64,000 nucleotides of DNA from an uncultured Porphyromonadaceae bacterium (GTDB lineage: Bacteria > Bacteroidota > Bacteroidia > Bacteroidales > Muribaculaceae): positions 1-64,000 of the forward strand of contig CALKRW010000054.1 in assembly GCA_937989585.1 (NCBI GenBank). The letters are read 5' to 3'. Every line of letters begins with the position of its first letter. Position 1 is the stretch's first letter. Position numbers and translations under genes: made by a program. Below the pieces are notes generated by a model. The model was not told the origin of the DNA, ran no database searches, and saw only the letters and a program-made list of their open reading frames with translations. This document shows, piece by piece, positions 1 to 8,496 of the stretch.

Positions 1-14
1 ATCTTGGCACTGTT

Positions 15-152
15 TTATGACTCCCATGCTGTCCCAGCATGCTCCGGTCTCTCCAATGCATAGTAGGTGTATTCGGTGGTTACCTTTTTTGTAATCTGCG
101 AAAAAGCAACCACCGAAAATAATATAAATAGTGTTGATATATTCCGTTTCAT
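15..152 (-). CDS. short secreted peptide, possibly a truncated paralogue of the next gene
   Basis: A 45-codon frame starts with ATG at 152, three bases after the stop of the gene at 156-833, so the two would be co-transcribed. It opens with a signal peptide (MKRNISTLFILFSVVAFSQ) and continues KKVTTEYTYY, which resembles the start of LPP20-like Bacteroidales exported proteins of roughly 200 residues. The frame then stops at TAA (15-17) after only about 26 mature residues. This may be a frameshifted or decayed gene whose rest lies beyond the window edge. The short length makes the call uncertain. Confidence 0.35.
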   Translation of the reverse strand: MKRNISTLFILFSVVAFSQITKKVTTEYTYYALERPEHAGTAWES

Positions 153-155
153 TAA

Positions 156-833
156 TTACCAACCCAGAAGTTCGTCAAGTTTTTTATGCAACGAGTCTCC
201 TCTTTGTTCAAGATCTTTTTTTATTGCTTGTTTCGCAACCGCCTTTGCCATATTTTGATTATATGCAATACGAACTAAAACTTCTTTGTTATTTCCATTA
301 ACTACACGATAGGTCTCAACAACAGGCACAACGCGACCAATGCTTTGTGATATTAAGTTTTTAGAGGCCATTACACTGCGTGTTATTGATGCAGCATCAC
401 CTTGTCCTATTTGTTCATTTGTTACAGTATTCTCTATCAGGGCTGTTACTTCAGTCTGAATTTGTCCCGCTAGGTTTTGTTTTGCTAGTTCTTGAGCCTG
501 CATTTTTGCAGCATCATAGTTGCCACCAACACTCATGGCTTCAGCCATAAAAAATAGAGGGAACCCTTCTGAATCATATTGATATTGCATCATATATGAT
601 TTATCTAACTGTTTCTCTAAGGGCAGTGCACCTGGTGCCGCTTTCCATCCTTCTTTTGCAAGACGTTTTGCTTCTTTTCGAGCATCTTTGCTTGCCTTCT
701 CGTTGAGTTCTTTTTTTGATGCTTTCGCGATTTCTAATCTTTCCTTACGCTGCTCCTTTGTCGACTGTGCGTAAGAAATGATTGATCCTAAAACTAGCAC
801 CAATACGATGAACCTCCATAAAAAGTTTTTCAT
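156..833 (-). CDS. exported LPP20-like protein
   Basis: A protein of 225 residues counted from the ATG at 833; this start (MKNFLWRF) puts a clean signal peptide ending SYAQ at the N-terminus, whereas an upstream in-frame ATG at 872 would bury it. A Lys/Glu/Ala-rich helical stretch (about residues 25-60) follows, then a domain with AMSVGG and LAKQNLAGQIQTEV. That pattern (helix, repeated Ala/Gln, a conserved VVETYR strand) resembles LPP20-type lipoprotein domains of Bacteroidales. There is no lipobox Cys, so it is probably periplasmic or secreted. It is followed at 3 bp by a short related frame. Its leader may be long and structured (897-1061). Function unknown. Confidence 0.72.
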   Translation of the reverse strand: MKNFLWRFIVLVLVLGSIISYAQSTKEQRKERLEIAKASKKELNEKASKDARKEAKRLAKEGWKAAPGALPLEKQLDKSYMMQYQYDSEGFPLFFMAEAMSVGGNYDAAKMQAQELAKQNLAGQIQTEVTALIENTVTNEQIGQGDAASITRSVMASKNLISQSIGRVVPVVETYRVVNGNNKEVLVRIAYNQNMAKAVAKQAIKKDLEQRGDSLHKKLDELLGW

Positions 834-1287
834 TGCAGGATTGTGATAATGTATTAGTGTTGGCAGACTCACAATCCAACAAATTAAGAAAAAAAAGCGT
901 GAGAGTCTTTACTATTGCTCGTCCCACTTTTCTGAGGCTCTGACATTGCCCATCGGAATTGAACGAGCAACGAGAGGCCTCACGCAAATATGTAAAAAGT
1001 GCGATCGGCAAATTTGCTTCCATCTCGAAAGGCTACGCCGAAACACGATAATTTTACATATCCACAAGCCATCTACTGTTGCCACATTCTTGATTCCGTT
1101 TAAGAAACTGTCAGATTTCAGAAAAGTCAAGAATGAGCGTAGGTAAACGCTTCTTATTACTATGTCCGCATCCCACCCACTTTAACCCATATCGGGCCTC
1201 TGTGTGCGATATGCGTTGCAAAACTACAAAAAGTTTTTAAATGTTGCACTATGCTGCAAGTAAAAAAAATTTACTTTAGGACGAATT
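834..1287. other. intergenic, dyad-rich, candidate long 5' leader
   Basis: No convincing gene. Two nested inverted repeats lie in tandem. The first is GCGTGAG (897-903) with CTCACGC (979-985), enclosing TTGCTCGT (915-922) with ACGAGCAA (963-970). The second is ATATGTAAAA (988-997) with TTTTACATAT (1052-1061). A minus-strand TAnnTTTG box (TAGTTTTG, 1226-1219) could start a transcript running through both hairpins into the gene at 833. No good -33 box is seen. Confidence 0.45.
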
Positions 1288-1629
1288 TTAGTCTCTTTTT
1301 CTTTTCGCAAAAAGTTTATATCCACTTATAGAACAGAAAGCGATGTTTAATAATGCGACGAATGAAAGACCCGCTATGGCCCATCCGCCAGGATACCCTA
1401 AAACGATTATAGAATAAGCAATGAGACAATATCCTATAGTATACAGCATTATGAACAGTTGAGACATGACGGATAGTTCCCTATCGTTACCGAAACTGCT
1501 CAAGCCGCAAAGTATCAATATGACCCCGGTGCCTATGCACAGACCTCTGGTCAAGAAAGTTATTCCGAAACACATAATGCCCTGCCCGAACCACCATAAA
1601 CACGAAAACAACCGAACCGCCCGTCTCAT
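1288..1629 (-). CDS. small multi-pass membrane protein
   Basis: A protein of 113 residues that is mostly hydrophobic, with about four membrane segments (roughly residues 8-30, 34-52, 58-80, 82-103) and a basic C-terminal tail (KLFAKRKRD), consistent with an inner-membrane protein. The start at 1629 is chosen because an unusually strong Shine-Dalgarno (AAGGAGGGGAG) sits just upstream at 1632-1644; an ATG at 1647 lies upstream of this site and would leave it inside the frame. It has no recognisable family and sits alone between two accessory clusters. Function unknown. Confidence 0.6.
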   Translation of the reverse strand: MRRAVRLFSCLWWFGQGIMCFGITFLTRGLCIGTGVILILCGLSSFGNDRELSVMSQLFIMLYTIGYCLIAYSIIVLGYPGGWAIAGLSFVALLNIAFCSISGYKLFAKRKRD

Positions 1630-1691
1630 CTCTCCCCTCCTTCCCATAACAACGCACCCACAGATTATATGGCAGATAAGAAATTATGAAA

Positions 1692-2285
1692 TCAATATAT
1701 TGTTGAATCTGGGATATATTTTCTAATTCTTGAGTTTGAAAGCCACCACATGATTAAGCATAATTTATTAAATTTTGCGTTGAAGATTGTGCTGTCACCT
1801 CCTGAAAATGCAATAGCGTCATCCGAATTAAAAACATTTACGCCATCCGAATTAAACACTGAAAGATCGGTGTATAATGTAAAATCGGACGTTCGGTGTA
1901 CTTTTTTCATATTAATTGCTTCGGCTGAAATCGTGTCAAATCCCCATGATAAGAGATTGTTAATATGAATAATAAATTTTGTGGTATCAAAAGGGACAGA
2001 ATCTGATATTTTGTCAAGATACTTATCTCCCGTATAACCAACCCGTCCTGAATATATTCGATAAGTGCTGTCTATCCTTGCTATTAAAGACCAAGAATAC
2101 CCATAATGACCATATGAATAATAAATTACAGGTCTGTCCTTCAGCAAAGTATACAACGAATCAGGCAAAATTTGTTGTAAAATATTACTTGATGTAGTAT
2201 TACTCAAATTTGACATAGAATTCGCCAAAATTGAGAATAAGAAGGAAAAAATTAATAGTATAGGGATAATAATAATTTTTTTCAT
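1692..2285 (-). CDS. exported hypothetical protein, candidate partner of the RHS-tail protein
   Basis: A protein of 197 residues with an N-terminal signal peptide or anchor (MKKIIIIPILLIFSFLFSIL) and a soluble, Tyr/Ser/Asp-rich rest; no family is recognised. Its ATG overlaps the TGA of the RHS-tail gene by 4 bp (2282-2285), which implies translational coupling and a fixed ratio of the two products. A small gene directly after an RHS/polymorphic-toxin tail is usually an immunity gene, and export of both would fit protection in the periplasm. The immunity role is inference only. The region is markedly AT-rich. Confidence 0.62.
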   Translation of the reverse strand: MKKIIIIPILLIFSFLFSILANSMSNLSNTTSSNILQQILPDSLYTLLKDRPVIYYSYGHYGYSWSLIARIDSTYRIYSGRVGYTGDKYLDKISDSVPFDTTKFIIHINNLLSWGFDTISAEAINMKKVHRTSDFTLYTDLSVFNSDGVNVFNSDDAIAFSGGDSTIFNAKFNKLCLIMWWLSNSRIRKYIPDSTIY

Positions 2286-3091
2286 CGGAAAGAGGGTAAG
2301 AGTGATGGATCTGGAACAATCTTTCTTTCCGGTCCATGATTTATTCCGGTATTAATAAAATGAATTCCCATTACTCTAAGTATCAGGTTCTCCGTTCGTA
2401 TTGCTTGAACGTGCTGTTGATCATTGCCCAATCCGGTAGCGTTGGATCTTCCATGTCCTATTATTTCATGTCCGGTAGTTACGGCCCTTCCATTGGGGTG
2501 CTCTCCATTTAGAATAATAAGAGAATGAGAACCATTTTTGGTGAGGGTAGTGACCCCACCTCCCCCTTCGTTTACAATTAACTCAACTGGCAGTCCTCCA
2601 TTTTTTTCTAGGATTAATGGCATATATGGACCAATATCTCCGTTCATAAATGCAGGCAAGAATGCGTCCTCTGCTTGATTTGATAACACTCCGGATCCTT
2701 GGATATATTCTACTTTATGCACATCATTAGAGTTGATAGTATTGACTACCATTTCTACTAATGCCTTTTGGTCTTCATTTAATGTTCTTCCACTGAATGC
2801 AGAAGAAAGGGCATCTTTAGAAATCGGCGCAAAAGATTTACCATTTTTTTTCTTCCCGGATTGAACAATAAGATTTCTGAAGTTATCAAATTCATTACCT
2901 GGGAACATAGTTTTAAAGTCTTCTACTGCCTTAGCAGCATCCTCTTTAGTCACTCCCTCTATTACACAACCGGTGGGATCAATGCAATTCACAGGGTTTC
3001 CACCACAATATGAATATGGCGAAAGATGAGAATACGCTTGGCTACTTAGTGGATAAAGTAACGCAATTAATAATAAGTGTAAATATTTCAT
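2282..3091 (-). CDS. exported orphan RHS-core tail with HExxH domain
   Basis: A protein of 269 residues from the ATG at 3091, which overlaps the preceding stop by 4 bp and reveals a signal peptide (MKYLHLLLIALLYPLSSQA). Residues 23-41 (SPYSYCGGNPVNCIDPTG) match the motif that closes the RHS-associated core domain, yet no RHS repeats precede it. In RHS proteins a variable effector domain follows this motif. Here about 225 residues follow, with HEIIGH at 208-213, a match to the zinc-metallopeptidase HExxH motif, and a glycine-rich strand before it. It may be a small exported effector or a recombination-derived RHS tail. No experimental function is implied. Confidence 0.68.
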   Translation of the reverse strand: MKYLHLLLIALLYPLSSQAYSHLSPYSYCGGNPVNCIDPTGCVIEGVTKEDAAKAVEDFKTMFPGNEFDNFRNLIVQSGKKKNGKSFAPISKDALSSAFSGRTLNEDQKALVEMVVNTINSNDVHKVEYIQGSGVLSNQAEDAFLPAFMNGDIGPYMPLILEKNGGLPVELIVNEGGGGVTTLTKNGSHSLIILNGEHPNGRAVTTGHEIIGHGRSNATGLGNDQQHVQAIRTENLILRVMGIHFINTGINHGPERKIVPDPSLLPSFR

Positions 3092-4122
3092 TTTGACAGT
3101 ATTTTTTCTTGTATATACTTCTGAGTCTCTATTGCTTGATTTTTTCGACGCACTCTGATTTCTTCTGTTTCTTCTGTCATATATGTATGATCGAACCTCC
3201 ATTTTGTCTCATCCATTAGGCGTAGCAAATAAACCGCATAATCATCAATAATATTTCCGGTCTTCATTAGATAATCCTTAATTATTTGTTCCAAAGACTT
3301 ACCACATATTATCAATGCATTTGGATTCATCGGATAGAACTCTAATGATCTGCTTGCGCAATAATAAGTAAACTCATCATATCGATGAAACTTTTCTTTA
3401 TATCCAAAAGCGAGTTCGGCCATTTGACTGGCAACTGTCTGAAAATCTGTTAAAGGTGTCATATATGTACCGACAATCACAGCAGAATCACATATTTCAA
3501 AATCCTGCTTTATCCACCATGATGGGTTCATCTGATTAGTCGTCAATTCAAGATTTATCCATTCTTCCGGCGTAAATTTATCCTCATCTTTATACATAAT
3601 ATAACTATGCCGCGGAGCGTAAGCCAATGACACATCGGCATTTAATTCATTTGCAAGGATTTTATACAGCCAAGGGAGTGATCGACATTGACCTTTATGT
3701 GTTTTTAGCGTCCTGCTGACAAATTGTCGCTCCCATGGCTCACTATAAATTGAAAATGTTTCAAAGTCATAGGTATAAGGTGTATAGCCATTCCCAGACA
3801 AGGGACTGACTATATATGAACTTATGGCCAATTGCATGCCTGTTTTGTATGTCTCGAGTTTATTTACCTTATAAAATGAACGGATAAATGCCTTTATTCT
3901 ATCAATCTCATTACAGAAATCTGTGTAATAATCCAATTTCCCCTCATAATATGCCCATTCGGCAAGAAATACTGCTCTTTTTATAGACAGACTATCCCGT
4001 CCGGCAAGCATTTCTGACATTTCATTGAAAGCGTATAAATAATAATCCTCAGTTTTTTGGGGTTGTGCTTGCACATGTAACTGAAAGAAAAGTAATATTA
4101 TATATAATAACAACTTTTTCAT
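3088..4122 (-). CDS. exported transglutaminase-like protein
   Basis: A protein of 344 residues counted from the ATG at 4122; a GTG two codons earlier (4128) is possible. A signal peptide (MKKLLLYIILLFFQLHVQAQ) is followed by a helical region. A segment with GQC (Cys146), then APRHSYIMY (His172) and WINLELT resembles the Cys-His-Asp/Asn layout of transglutaminase-like folds, though the third residue is unclear. It is the first gene of a three-gene operon and overlaps the RHS-tail gene by ATGA at 3088-3091. It may process or crosslink the neighbour, which is a guess from position. A TAATTTTG box at 4135-4128 sits almost on the start. Confidence 0.62.
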   Translation of the reverse strand: MKKLLLYIILLFFQLHVQAQPQKTEDYYLYAFNEMSEMLAGRDSLSIKRAVFLAEWAYYEGKLDYYTDFCNEIDRIKAFIRSFYKVNKLETYKTGMQLAISSYIVSPLSGNGYTPYTYDFETFSIYSEPWERQFVSRTLKTHKGQCRSLPWLYKILANELNADVSLAYAPRHSYIMYKDEDKFTPEEWINLELTTNQMNPSWWIKQDFEICDSAVIVGTYMTPLTDFQTVASQMAELAFGYKEKFHRYDEFTYYCASRSLEFYPMNPNALIICGKSLEQIIKDYLMKTGNIIDDYAVYLLRLMDETKWRFDHTYMTEETEEIRVRRKNQAIETQKYIQEKILSK

Positions 4123-4128
4123 ATTCAC

Positions 4129-4589
4129 AAAATTACAATTTAATTTTGAATATTTTGAATATGCAAAAGATGTTTAATAACATATTTTATCACAAACCTA
4201 TGATTATTGGTCTCAAAGCCGATATTGCATAGACTACCATGACTAAAACCCTAACTGACAATGTTTACCGTCAGTCCTGTATGGCTAATTGCAATAAATA
4301 TTTCATGTAAGAATGAAATATTTATCAAACAATACCCGTCTGTATAACAACGTCAGATGTGCGATTTGATCTTCCGATTAACGTCAGATGAAGTCAATGG
4401 TGTTGATTCACCCCTTAAAGATAGAGTTATGGCGTTAATTGGTGCCAATGATAGTATATCTAAACTCGCTTTATGAGTTATACGATTCTTTTCGCGAAAG
4501 CGCGGAAGCGATAAGAAACCGAACGGCGCAGATGATAAGATCCGTTCCCGAAAGCGCGGCTCCACCACTACTCCCTACTCTAAAAATAA
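4129..4589. repeat. intergenic with perfect 13-bp inverted repeat
   Basis: No gene is supported. A perfect inverted repeat, ATAAATATTTCAT at 4294-4306 and ATGAAATATTTAT at 4313-4325 with a 6-nt spacer, is the main structure; it is AT-rich and has no T-tract, so it looks more like an operator than a terminator. An 11-bp direct repeat, CGAAAGCGCGG, occurs near 4497 and 4550. Confidence 0.5.
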
Positions 4590-4802
4590 TTACGACTTCT
4601 TTTTGAAGAATTTTCCAATCCAAGCAGCCAGTATAGGCCCAAAAATACCGGCCACAGCCCCTGCAAAGCCCACGATTACATATTCTTGCCAACCTTTAGT
4701 AAACCAGTTTCGATCCAAAATAAGGTTTAGCAAATAACACATAAAAGCCATGAAAGCCCAGACTATGACGAAAGCCAATATAAGGGTGAGGTTCTTTTTC
4801 AT
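4590..4802 (-). CDS. small two-helix membrane protein
   Basis: A protein of 70 residues from the ATG at 4802 (MKKNLTLILAF). An upstream frame to 4985 has composition unlike a protein and is not used. Two membrane segments (about residues 4-24 and 38-60) flank a short loop, with a lysine-rich end (GKFFKKKS) that would stay in the cytoplasm. Small proteins of this type are common in Bacteroidales but have no assigned role. It is isolated, on the opposite strand to fur. Confidence 0.6.
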   Translation of the reverse strand: MKKNLTLILAFVIVWAFMAFMCYLLNLILDRNWFTKGWQEYVIVGFAGAVAGIFGPILAAWIGKFFKKKS

Positions 4803-5012
4803 AACTACTGCCAAGAGTTGTAAGTTCGACGGCAAAGTTACGAAATTTATTTCATGAAACATCCCGGCACGGAGATGGCGAAAAAATCGTGGAGAGGATT
4901 TTATCGGCTCCGATGTAGAGGGTAGCGACCATGGTCTTATGGCGGTGGGCGGAATAACGGCGGAAGTCCTCGGCGGAGTTTCCAACGGGGTGCGTTTGGT
5001 GGCGAGGGCCGG

Positions 5013-5045
5013 GTTTGGTTTATACGGCGATTTTTATTACCTTTG
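5013..5045 (+). promoter_or_regulatory. Bacteroidetes-type promoter of the Fur-family gene
   Basis: TTTG at 5013-5016 and TACCTTTG at 5038-5045 are separated by 21 bp, matching the primary sigma consensus of Bacteroidetes. The predicted start of transcription near 5050 leaves only about a 10-nt leader before the ATG at 5061. Confidence 0.72.
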
Positions 5046-5060
5046 CCCTCGGACAGAACC

Positions 5061-5525
5061 ATGGACGAGATTGTAATTAACAAACCGACTCTCCAGCAGT
5101 CGCGCGAACGCCTGACGGTGTTCCTTCAGCAACGCAAACTGCGCCGCACGCCCGAGCGCTTCGCGTTGCTCGAGAGGGTCATGTCCCAGACCTCGCACTT
5201 CTCGATCGAGGACTTTCATTCACGCCTCGAGGCCGAAGGCTCGTTCCACGTCTCCAAGGCCACGGTCTACAACACCATGCAGATTTTCCTCGAGGCCGGC
5301 ATCGTCCGCCGCCACTCGTTCAACGGCCGGGCGCAGTATGAGCCGGTCGAGCCCGGTGGACGCAACCACCACCATCTGGTCTGCACACGCTGCGGCAAGG
5401 TCCGGGAAATCGATGACAAGAATTTAGCCGATGTTGTCTCGCACAAACGTTATCCGGGTTTCGAGCCATCTTACTTCTCGCTCTACGTCTACGGTCTCTG
5501 TCCCCATTGCCGACGCAGGAAATAG
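5061..5525 (+). CDS. fur: Fur-family metal-dependent transcriptional regulator
   Basis: A protein of 154 residues from the ATG at 5061; a TTG at 5043 lies inside the promoter and is rejected. An N-terminal winged helix (LRRTPERFALLERV, then SKATVYNTMQIF for the recognition helix) is followed by a dimerisation and metal domain with NHHHLVCTRCGK and a C-terminal CPHC, giving the two CxxC pairs of a structural zinc site. The family senses iron, zinc or peroxide. The sequence does not settle which, so Fur is the general name. It is monocistronic or reads toward purA 57 bp downstream. Confidence 0.88.
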   Translation: MDEIVINKPTLQQSRERLTVFLQQRKLRRTPERFALLERVMSQTSHFSIEDFHSRLEAEGSFHVSKATVYNTMQIFLEAGIVRRHSFNGRAQYEPVEPGGRNHHHLVCTRCGKVREIDDKNLADVVSHKRYPGFEPSYFSLYVYGLCPHCRRRK

Positions 5526-5582
5526 AAAAAAACTTTCACCAAAACATACGATTTCTAACAATCAAATCATCACATCAAGCAA

Positions 5583-6881
5583 ATGAAAGCAGACGTACTC
5601 TTAGGTCTCCAATGGGGTGACGAAGGCAAAGGCAAGGTTGTCGATGTCCTGACTCCCCGCTACAACATAGTCGCCCGTTTCCAGGGCGGTCCCAACGCCG
5701 GACACACCCTTGAGTTCGACGGAAAGAAATTCGTTCTCCGCTCTATCCCCTCCGGCGTCTTCCAGCACGGCCAGATCAACATCATCGGCTCTGGCGTCGT
5801 GTTCGATCCTGTTCTATTCGCCCAGGAGGCCCGCGAACTCGAGGCCGCAGGCGTCGACCTCAAGGCCGTCCTCAAGATTTCCCGCAAGGCCAACATCATC
5901 CTGCCTACCCACCGTCTGCTTGACGCCGCCGGCGAAAGCGCCAAGGGCAAGTCGAAAATCGGCACCACCGGCAAGGGCATCGGTCCCTGCTACACCGACA
6001 AGATTTCGCGCAACGGCCTTCGTCTCGGCGACACCGAGGACAACTTCTCGACAAAATACGAGGCCGCCCGCCAGCGCCACCTCGACATGCTCGCCGCCCT
6101 CGGCGCCAAGGTTGACCTTCCCGCGCTCGACGAGGCCGAGGTCAAGTTCTTCGACGCCCTCAAGTACGTTTCCGATTTCGACCTCATCGACTCCGAGATT
6201 TATGTCAACAAATGTCTTGCCAAGGGCGAGAGCGTTCTATGCGAAGGCGCCCAGGGCACGATGCTCGACATCGACTTCGGCTCGTATCCCTTCGTGACAT
6301 CGTCCAACACCGTCTGCGCCGGCGCCTGCACCGGACTCGGTCTCGCTCCCAGGCGCATCGGCGAGGTCTTCGGCATCTTCAAGGCATACTGCACCCGCGT
6401 CGGTGCCGGTCCCTTCCCCACCGAACTCTTCGACGCTACCGGCAAGGAAATGCGTGACCGCGGCCACGAATACGGTGCCGTCACAGGCCGTGAGCGCCGC
6501 TGCGGCTGGATCGACCTCGTCGCCCTGCGCTACGCCATCATGCTCAACGGCGTGACACAACTCATCATGATGAAGTCCGACGTCCTCGACACCTTCGACG
6601 AAATCCGCGCGTGCACGGCCTACGAAATCGACGGCGCAGTCACCTCCGATATGCCATACGACCTGAACCGTCCGGGCATCAAGCCTGTCTACACCACCCT
6701 GCCGGGATGGAAGACCGACCTCACCGCCTGCCATTCGGAAGACGAACTGCCAACAGTCTTCATGGACTATGTGGCATTCCTCGAGAAAGAACTCGATACC
6801 CCCATCTCGATCATCTCGGTAGGTCCCGACCGCACACAGACCATTGTGCGCTCCAAGGCACGCCTCAATCCCTGCAAATAA
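5583..6881 (+). CDS. purA: adenylosuccinate synthetase
   Basis: A full-length protein of 432 residues. The enzyme joins IMP and aspartate using GTP to make adenylosuccinate, the first committed step to AMP. The N-terminal P-loop (GLQWGDEGKGK, residues 8-18), GGPNAGHT, the IMP-binding TGKGIGPCY and the C-terminal GPDRTQT are all present. The start is the ATG at 5583 directly before the P-loop, as in other PurA proteins. It lies 57 bp after the Fur-family gene and 63 bp before the DUF1015 gene, all on the plus strand, so one transcript is possible. Confidence 0.97.
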   Translation: MKADVLLGLQWGDEGKGKVVDVLTPRYNIVARFQGGPNAGHTLEFDGKKFVLRSIPSGVFQHGQINIIGSGVVFDPVLFAQEARELEAAGVDLKAVLKISRKANIILPTHRLLDAAGESAKGKSKIGTTGKGIGPCYTDKISRNGLRLGDTEDNFSTKYEAARQRHLDMLAALGAKVDLPALDEAEVKFFDALKYVSDFDLIDSEIYVNKCLAKGESVLCEGAQGTMLDIDFGSYPFVTSSNTVCAGACTGLGLAPRRIGEVFGIFKAYCTRVGAGPFPTELFDATGKEMRDRGHEYGAVTGRERRCGWIDLVALRYAIMLNGVTQLIMMKSDVLDTFDEIRACTAYEIDGAVTSDMPYDLNRPGIKPVYTTLPGWKTDLTACHSEDELPTVFMDYVAFLEKELDTPISIISVGPDRTQTIVRSKARLNPCK

Positions 6882-6944
6882 TTTTTTAGCGAGCGCTCAT
6901 ATATTCGAAATACCATACAAAACCATCCTTAAACTGCCGGAACT

Positions 6945-8192
6945 ATGGCTAAAGTCAAACCCTTCAAGGGCATTCGCCCTCCACGCGAACTCGCCGACAA
7001 AGTCGCCTCGCGTCCCTACGACGTCCTCAACTCCGAAGAAGCCCGCGCCGAAGCCGAGGGCAATCCCATGTCCCTCTACCATATCATCAAGCCCGAGATA
7101 GATTTCGCTCCAGGCACCGACGAGCACGCTCCCGAGGTCTACCGCAAGGCCGTCGAGAACTTCGCCGACTTCCGCCAGAAAGGCTGGCTCCGTCAGGACC
7201 CCGAAGAGCATTACTACATCTATGCCCAGACGATGGACGGCCGCACGCAGTACGGTTTCGTTGTCGCCGCCAACGTCGACGACTACCTGAACGGCGTCAT
7301 CAAGAAGCACGAACTCACACGCCGCGACAAGGAGGAGGACCGCATGAAACATGTCCGCGCCCAGAACGCGAACATCGAGCCTGTGTTCTTCGCTTTCAAG
7401 GACAACGCCGTCCTCGACGAGATTCTGCGCCGCGTAACCTCCGCCCCCGCCGAGTACGACTTCACCGCCGAGGATGGTTTCGGACACCACTTCTGGATTG
7501 TCGAGGACCCCAAGGACATCGCCACCATAACGGCTGAGTTCGCCGCAATGCCCGCACTCTACATCGCCGACGGTCACCACCGCACCGCCGCAGCAGCACT
7601 GGTCGGCGCCGAGAAGGCCCGCAACAATCCCAATCACCGCGGCGACGAGGAATACAACTTCTTCCTGGCAGTGGCATTCCCCGAGAGCCAACTCAAGATC
7701 ATCGACTACAACCGCGTGGTACGCGACCTCAACGGCCTGACTCCCGAGCAGTTCCTCGACAGGCTCCGCGAGAACTTCGACGTCACCGACAAGGGTACGG
7801 AAATCTATCATCCCGCCCGCCTGCACGACTTCGCACTCTACCTCGGAGGACACTGGTACGAACTCACCGCCAAGCCCGGACGCTACAACGATGCCGACCC
7901 CATCGGTGTGCTCGACGTGACCATCTCCTCCGACCTCATCCTGCGCGACATCCTCGGAATCACTGACCTACGTTCGGACAAGCGCATCGACTTCGTCGGC
8001 GGCATCCGCGGCCTCGAGGAACTTCAGCGCCGTGTCGACTCGGGCGAGATGGCAATGGCGCTCGCCCTCTATCCCGTTTCCATGAAGCAACTCATGGACA
8101 TCGCCGACTCGGGCAACATCATGCCTCCCAAGACTACGTGGTTCGAGCCTAAACTCCGTTCAGGCCTGATCATCCACACACTCGACGACTGA
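6945..8192 (+). CDS. DUF1015 family protein
   Basis: A protein of 415 residues matching the DUF1015 family: an N-terminal KPFKGIRPP and SRPYDVL, YHIIKPEIDF in the first domain, then IADGHHRTAAA in the middle, a signature of this family. The biochemical activity is not established; members are often near amino-acid or serine metabolism genes. It is cytoplasmic, with no signal peptide. The codon use is GC-rich like purA. An imperfect hairpin (8212-8259) follows the stop. Confidence 0.9.
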   Translation: MAKVKPFKGIRPPRELADKVASRPYDVLNSEEARAEAEGNPMSLYHIIKPEIDFAPGTDEHAPEVYRKAVENFADFRQKGWLRQDPEEHYYIYAQTMDGRTQYGFVVAANVDDYLNGVIKKHELTRRDKEEDRMKHVRAQNANIEPVFFAFKDNAVLDEILRRVTSAPAEYDFTAEDGFGHHFWIVEDPKDIATITAEFAAMPALYIADGHHRTAAAALVGAEKARNNPNHRGDEEYNFFLAVAFPESQLKIIDYNRVVRDLNGLTPEQFLDRLRENFDVTDKGTEIYHPARLHDFALYLGGHWYELTAKPGRYNDADPIGVLDVTISSDLILRDILGITDLRSDKRIDFVGGIRGLEELQRRVDSGEMAMALALYPVSMKQLMDIADSGNIMPPKTTWFEPKLRSGLIIHTLDD

Positions 8193-8211
8193 TTTCAGGA
8201 CTCGATCATAC

Positions 8212-8259
8212 ACAGCGGTGGGTCATGCGGTGGATAAACCACTCGCGGCTCACCGCTGT
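8212..8259 (+). terminator. hairpin after the DUF1015 gene
   Basis: ACAGCGGTG (8212-8220) pairs with CACCGCTGT (8251-8259), with a smaller inner hairpin (GTGG/CCAC). There is no T-tract, so termination is uncertain. It abuts the inverted-repeat element that begins at 8262. Confidence 0.45.
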
Positions 8260-8261
8260 TA

Positions 8262-8458
8262 ATAAGTAACTCTTAAAAATTAGTTTATATTATTCATGAA
8301 GTAACTGGTCTTTGGTGCAGCGATGAAATTCTTGTCTTTTGGCCGCTTTCCGTCCTCGTCATCAGGCTTGTAGACCACTACAAGCCATCTTCCTCGAACG
8401 AAAATCAATCCAAAATCCTTCAAATTTCATTCACTGCTAATTTTTGCGAGTTACTTAC
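8262..8458. mobile_element. about 197-bp element with terminal inverted repeats (MITE-like)
   Basis: The ends 8262-8283 and 8437-8458 are inverted repeats matching at 19 of 22 positions (core AAGTAACTC and AAAAATTAG). Inside is a perfect hairpin, GGCTTGTAG-ACCA-CTACAAGCC (8365-8386). On the minus strand a 47-codon frame (8423-8280, TTG start) reads GRWLVVVYKPDDEDGKRP, looks protein-like, and stops inside the left repeat. It may be the remnant of a transposon or a mobile cassette. It separates the DUF1015 gene from the macroglobulin gene. No transposase is present. Confidence 0.5.
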
Positions 8459-8496
8459 AAAGACAGAACCGAAGTGTTAAACAAAATCGAACAACT

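Noticed and set aside
4909..4924. A 16-bp word (TCCGATGTAGAGGGTA) shared with the minus strand at 62269-62284
   Set aside because: About one such match is expected by chance in 64 kb on both strands, and the flanks do not match.
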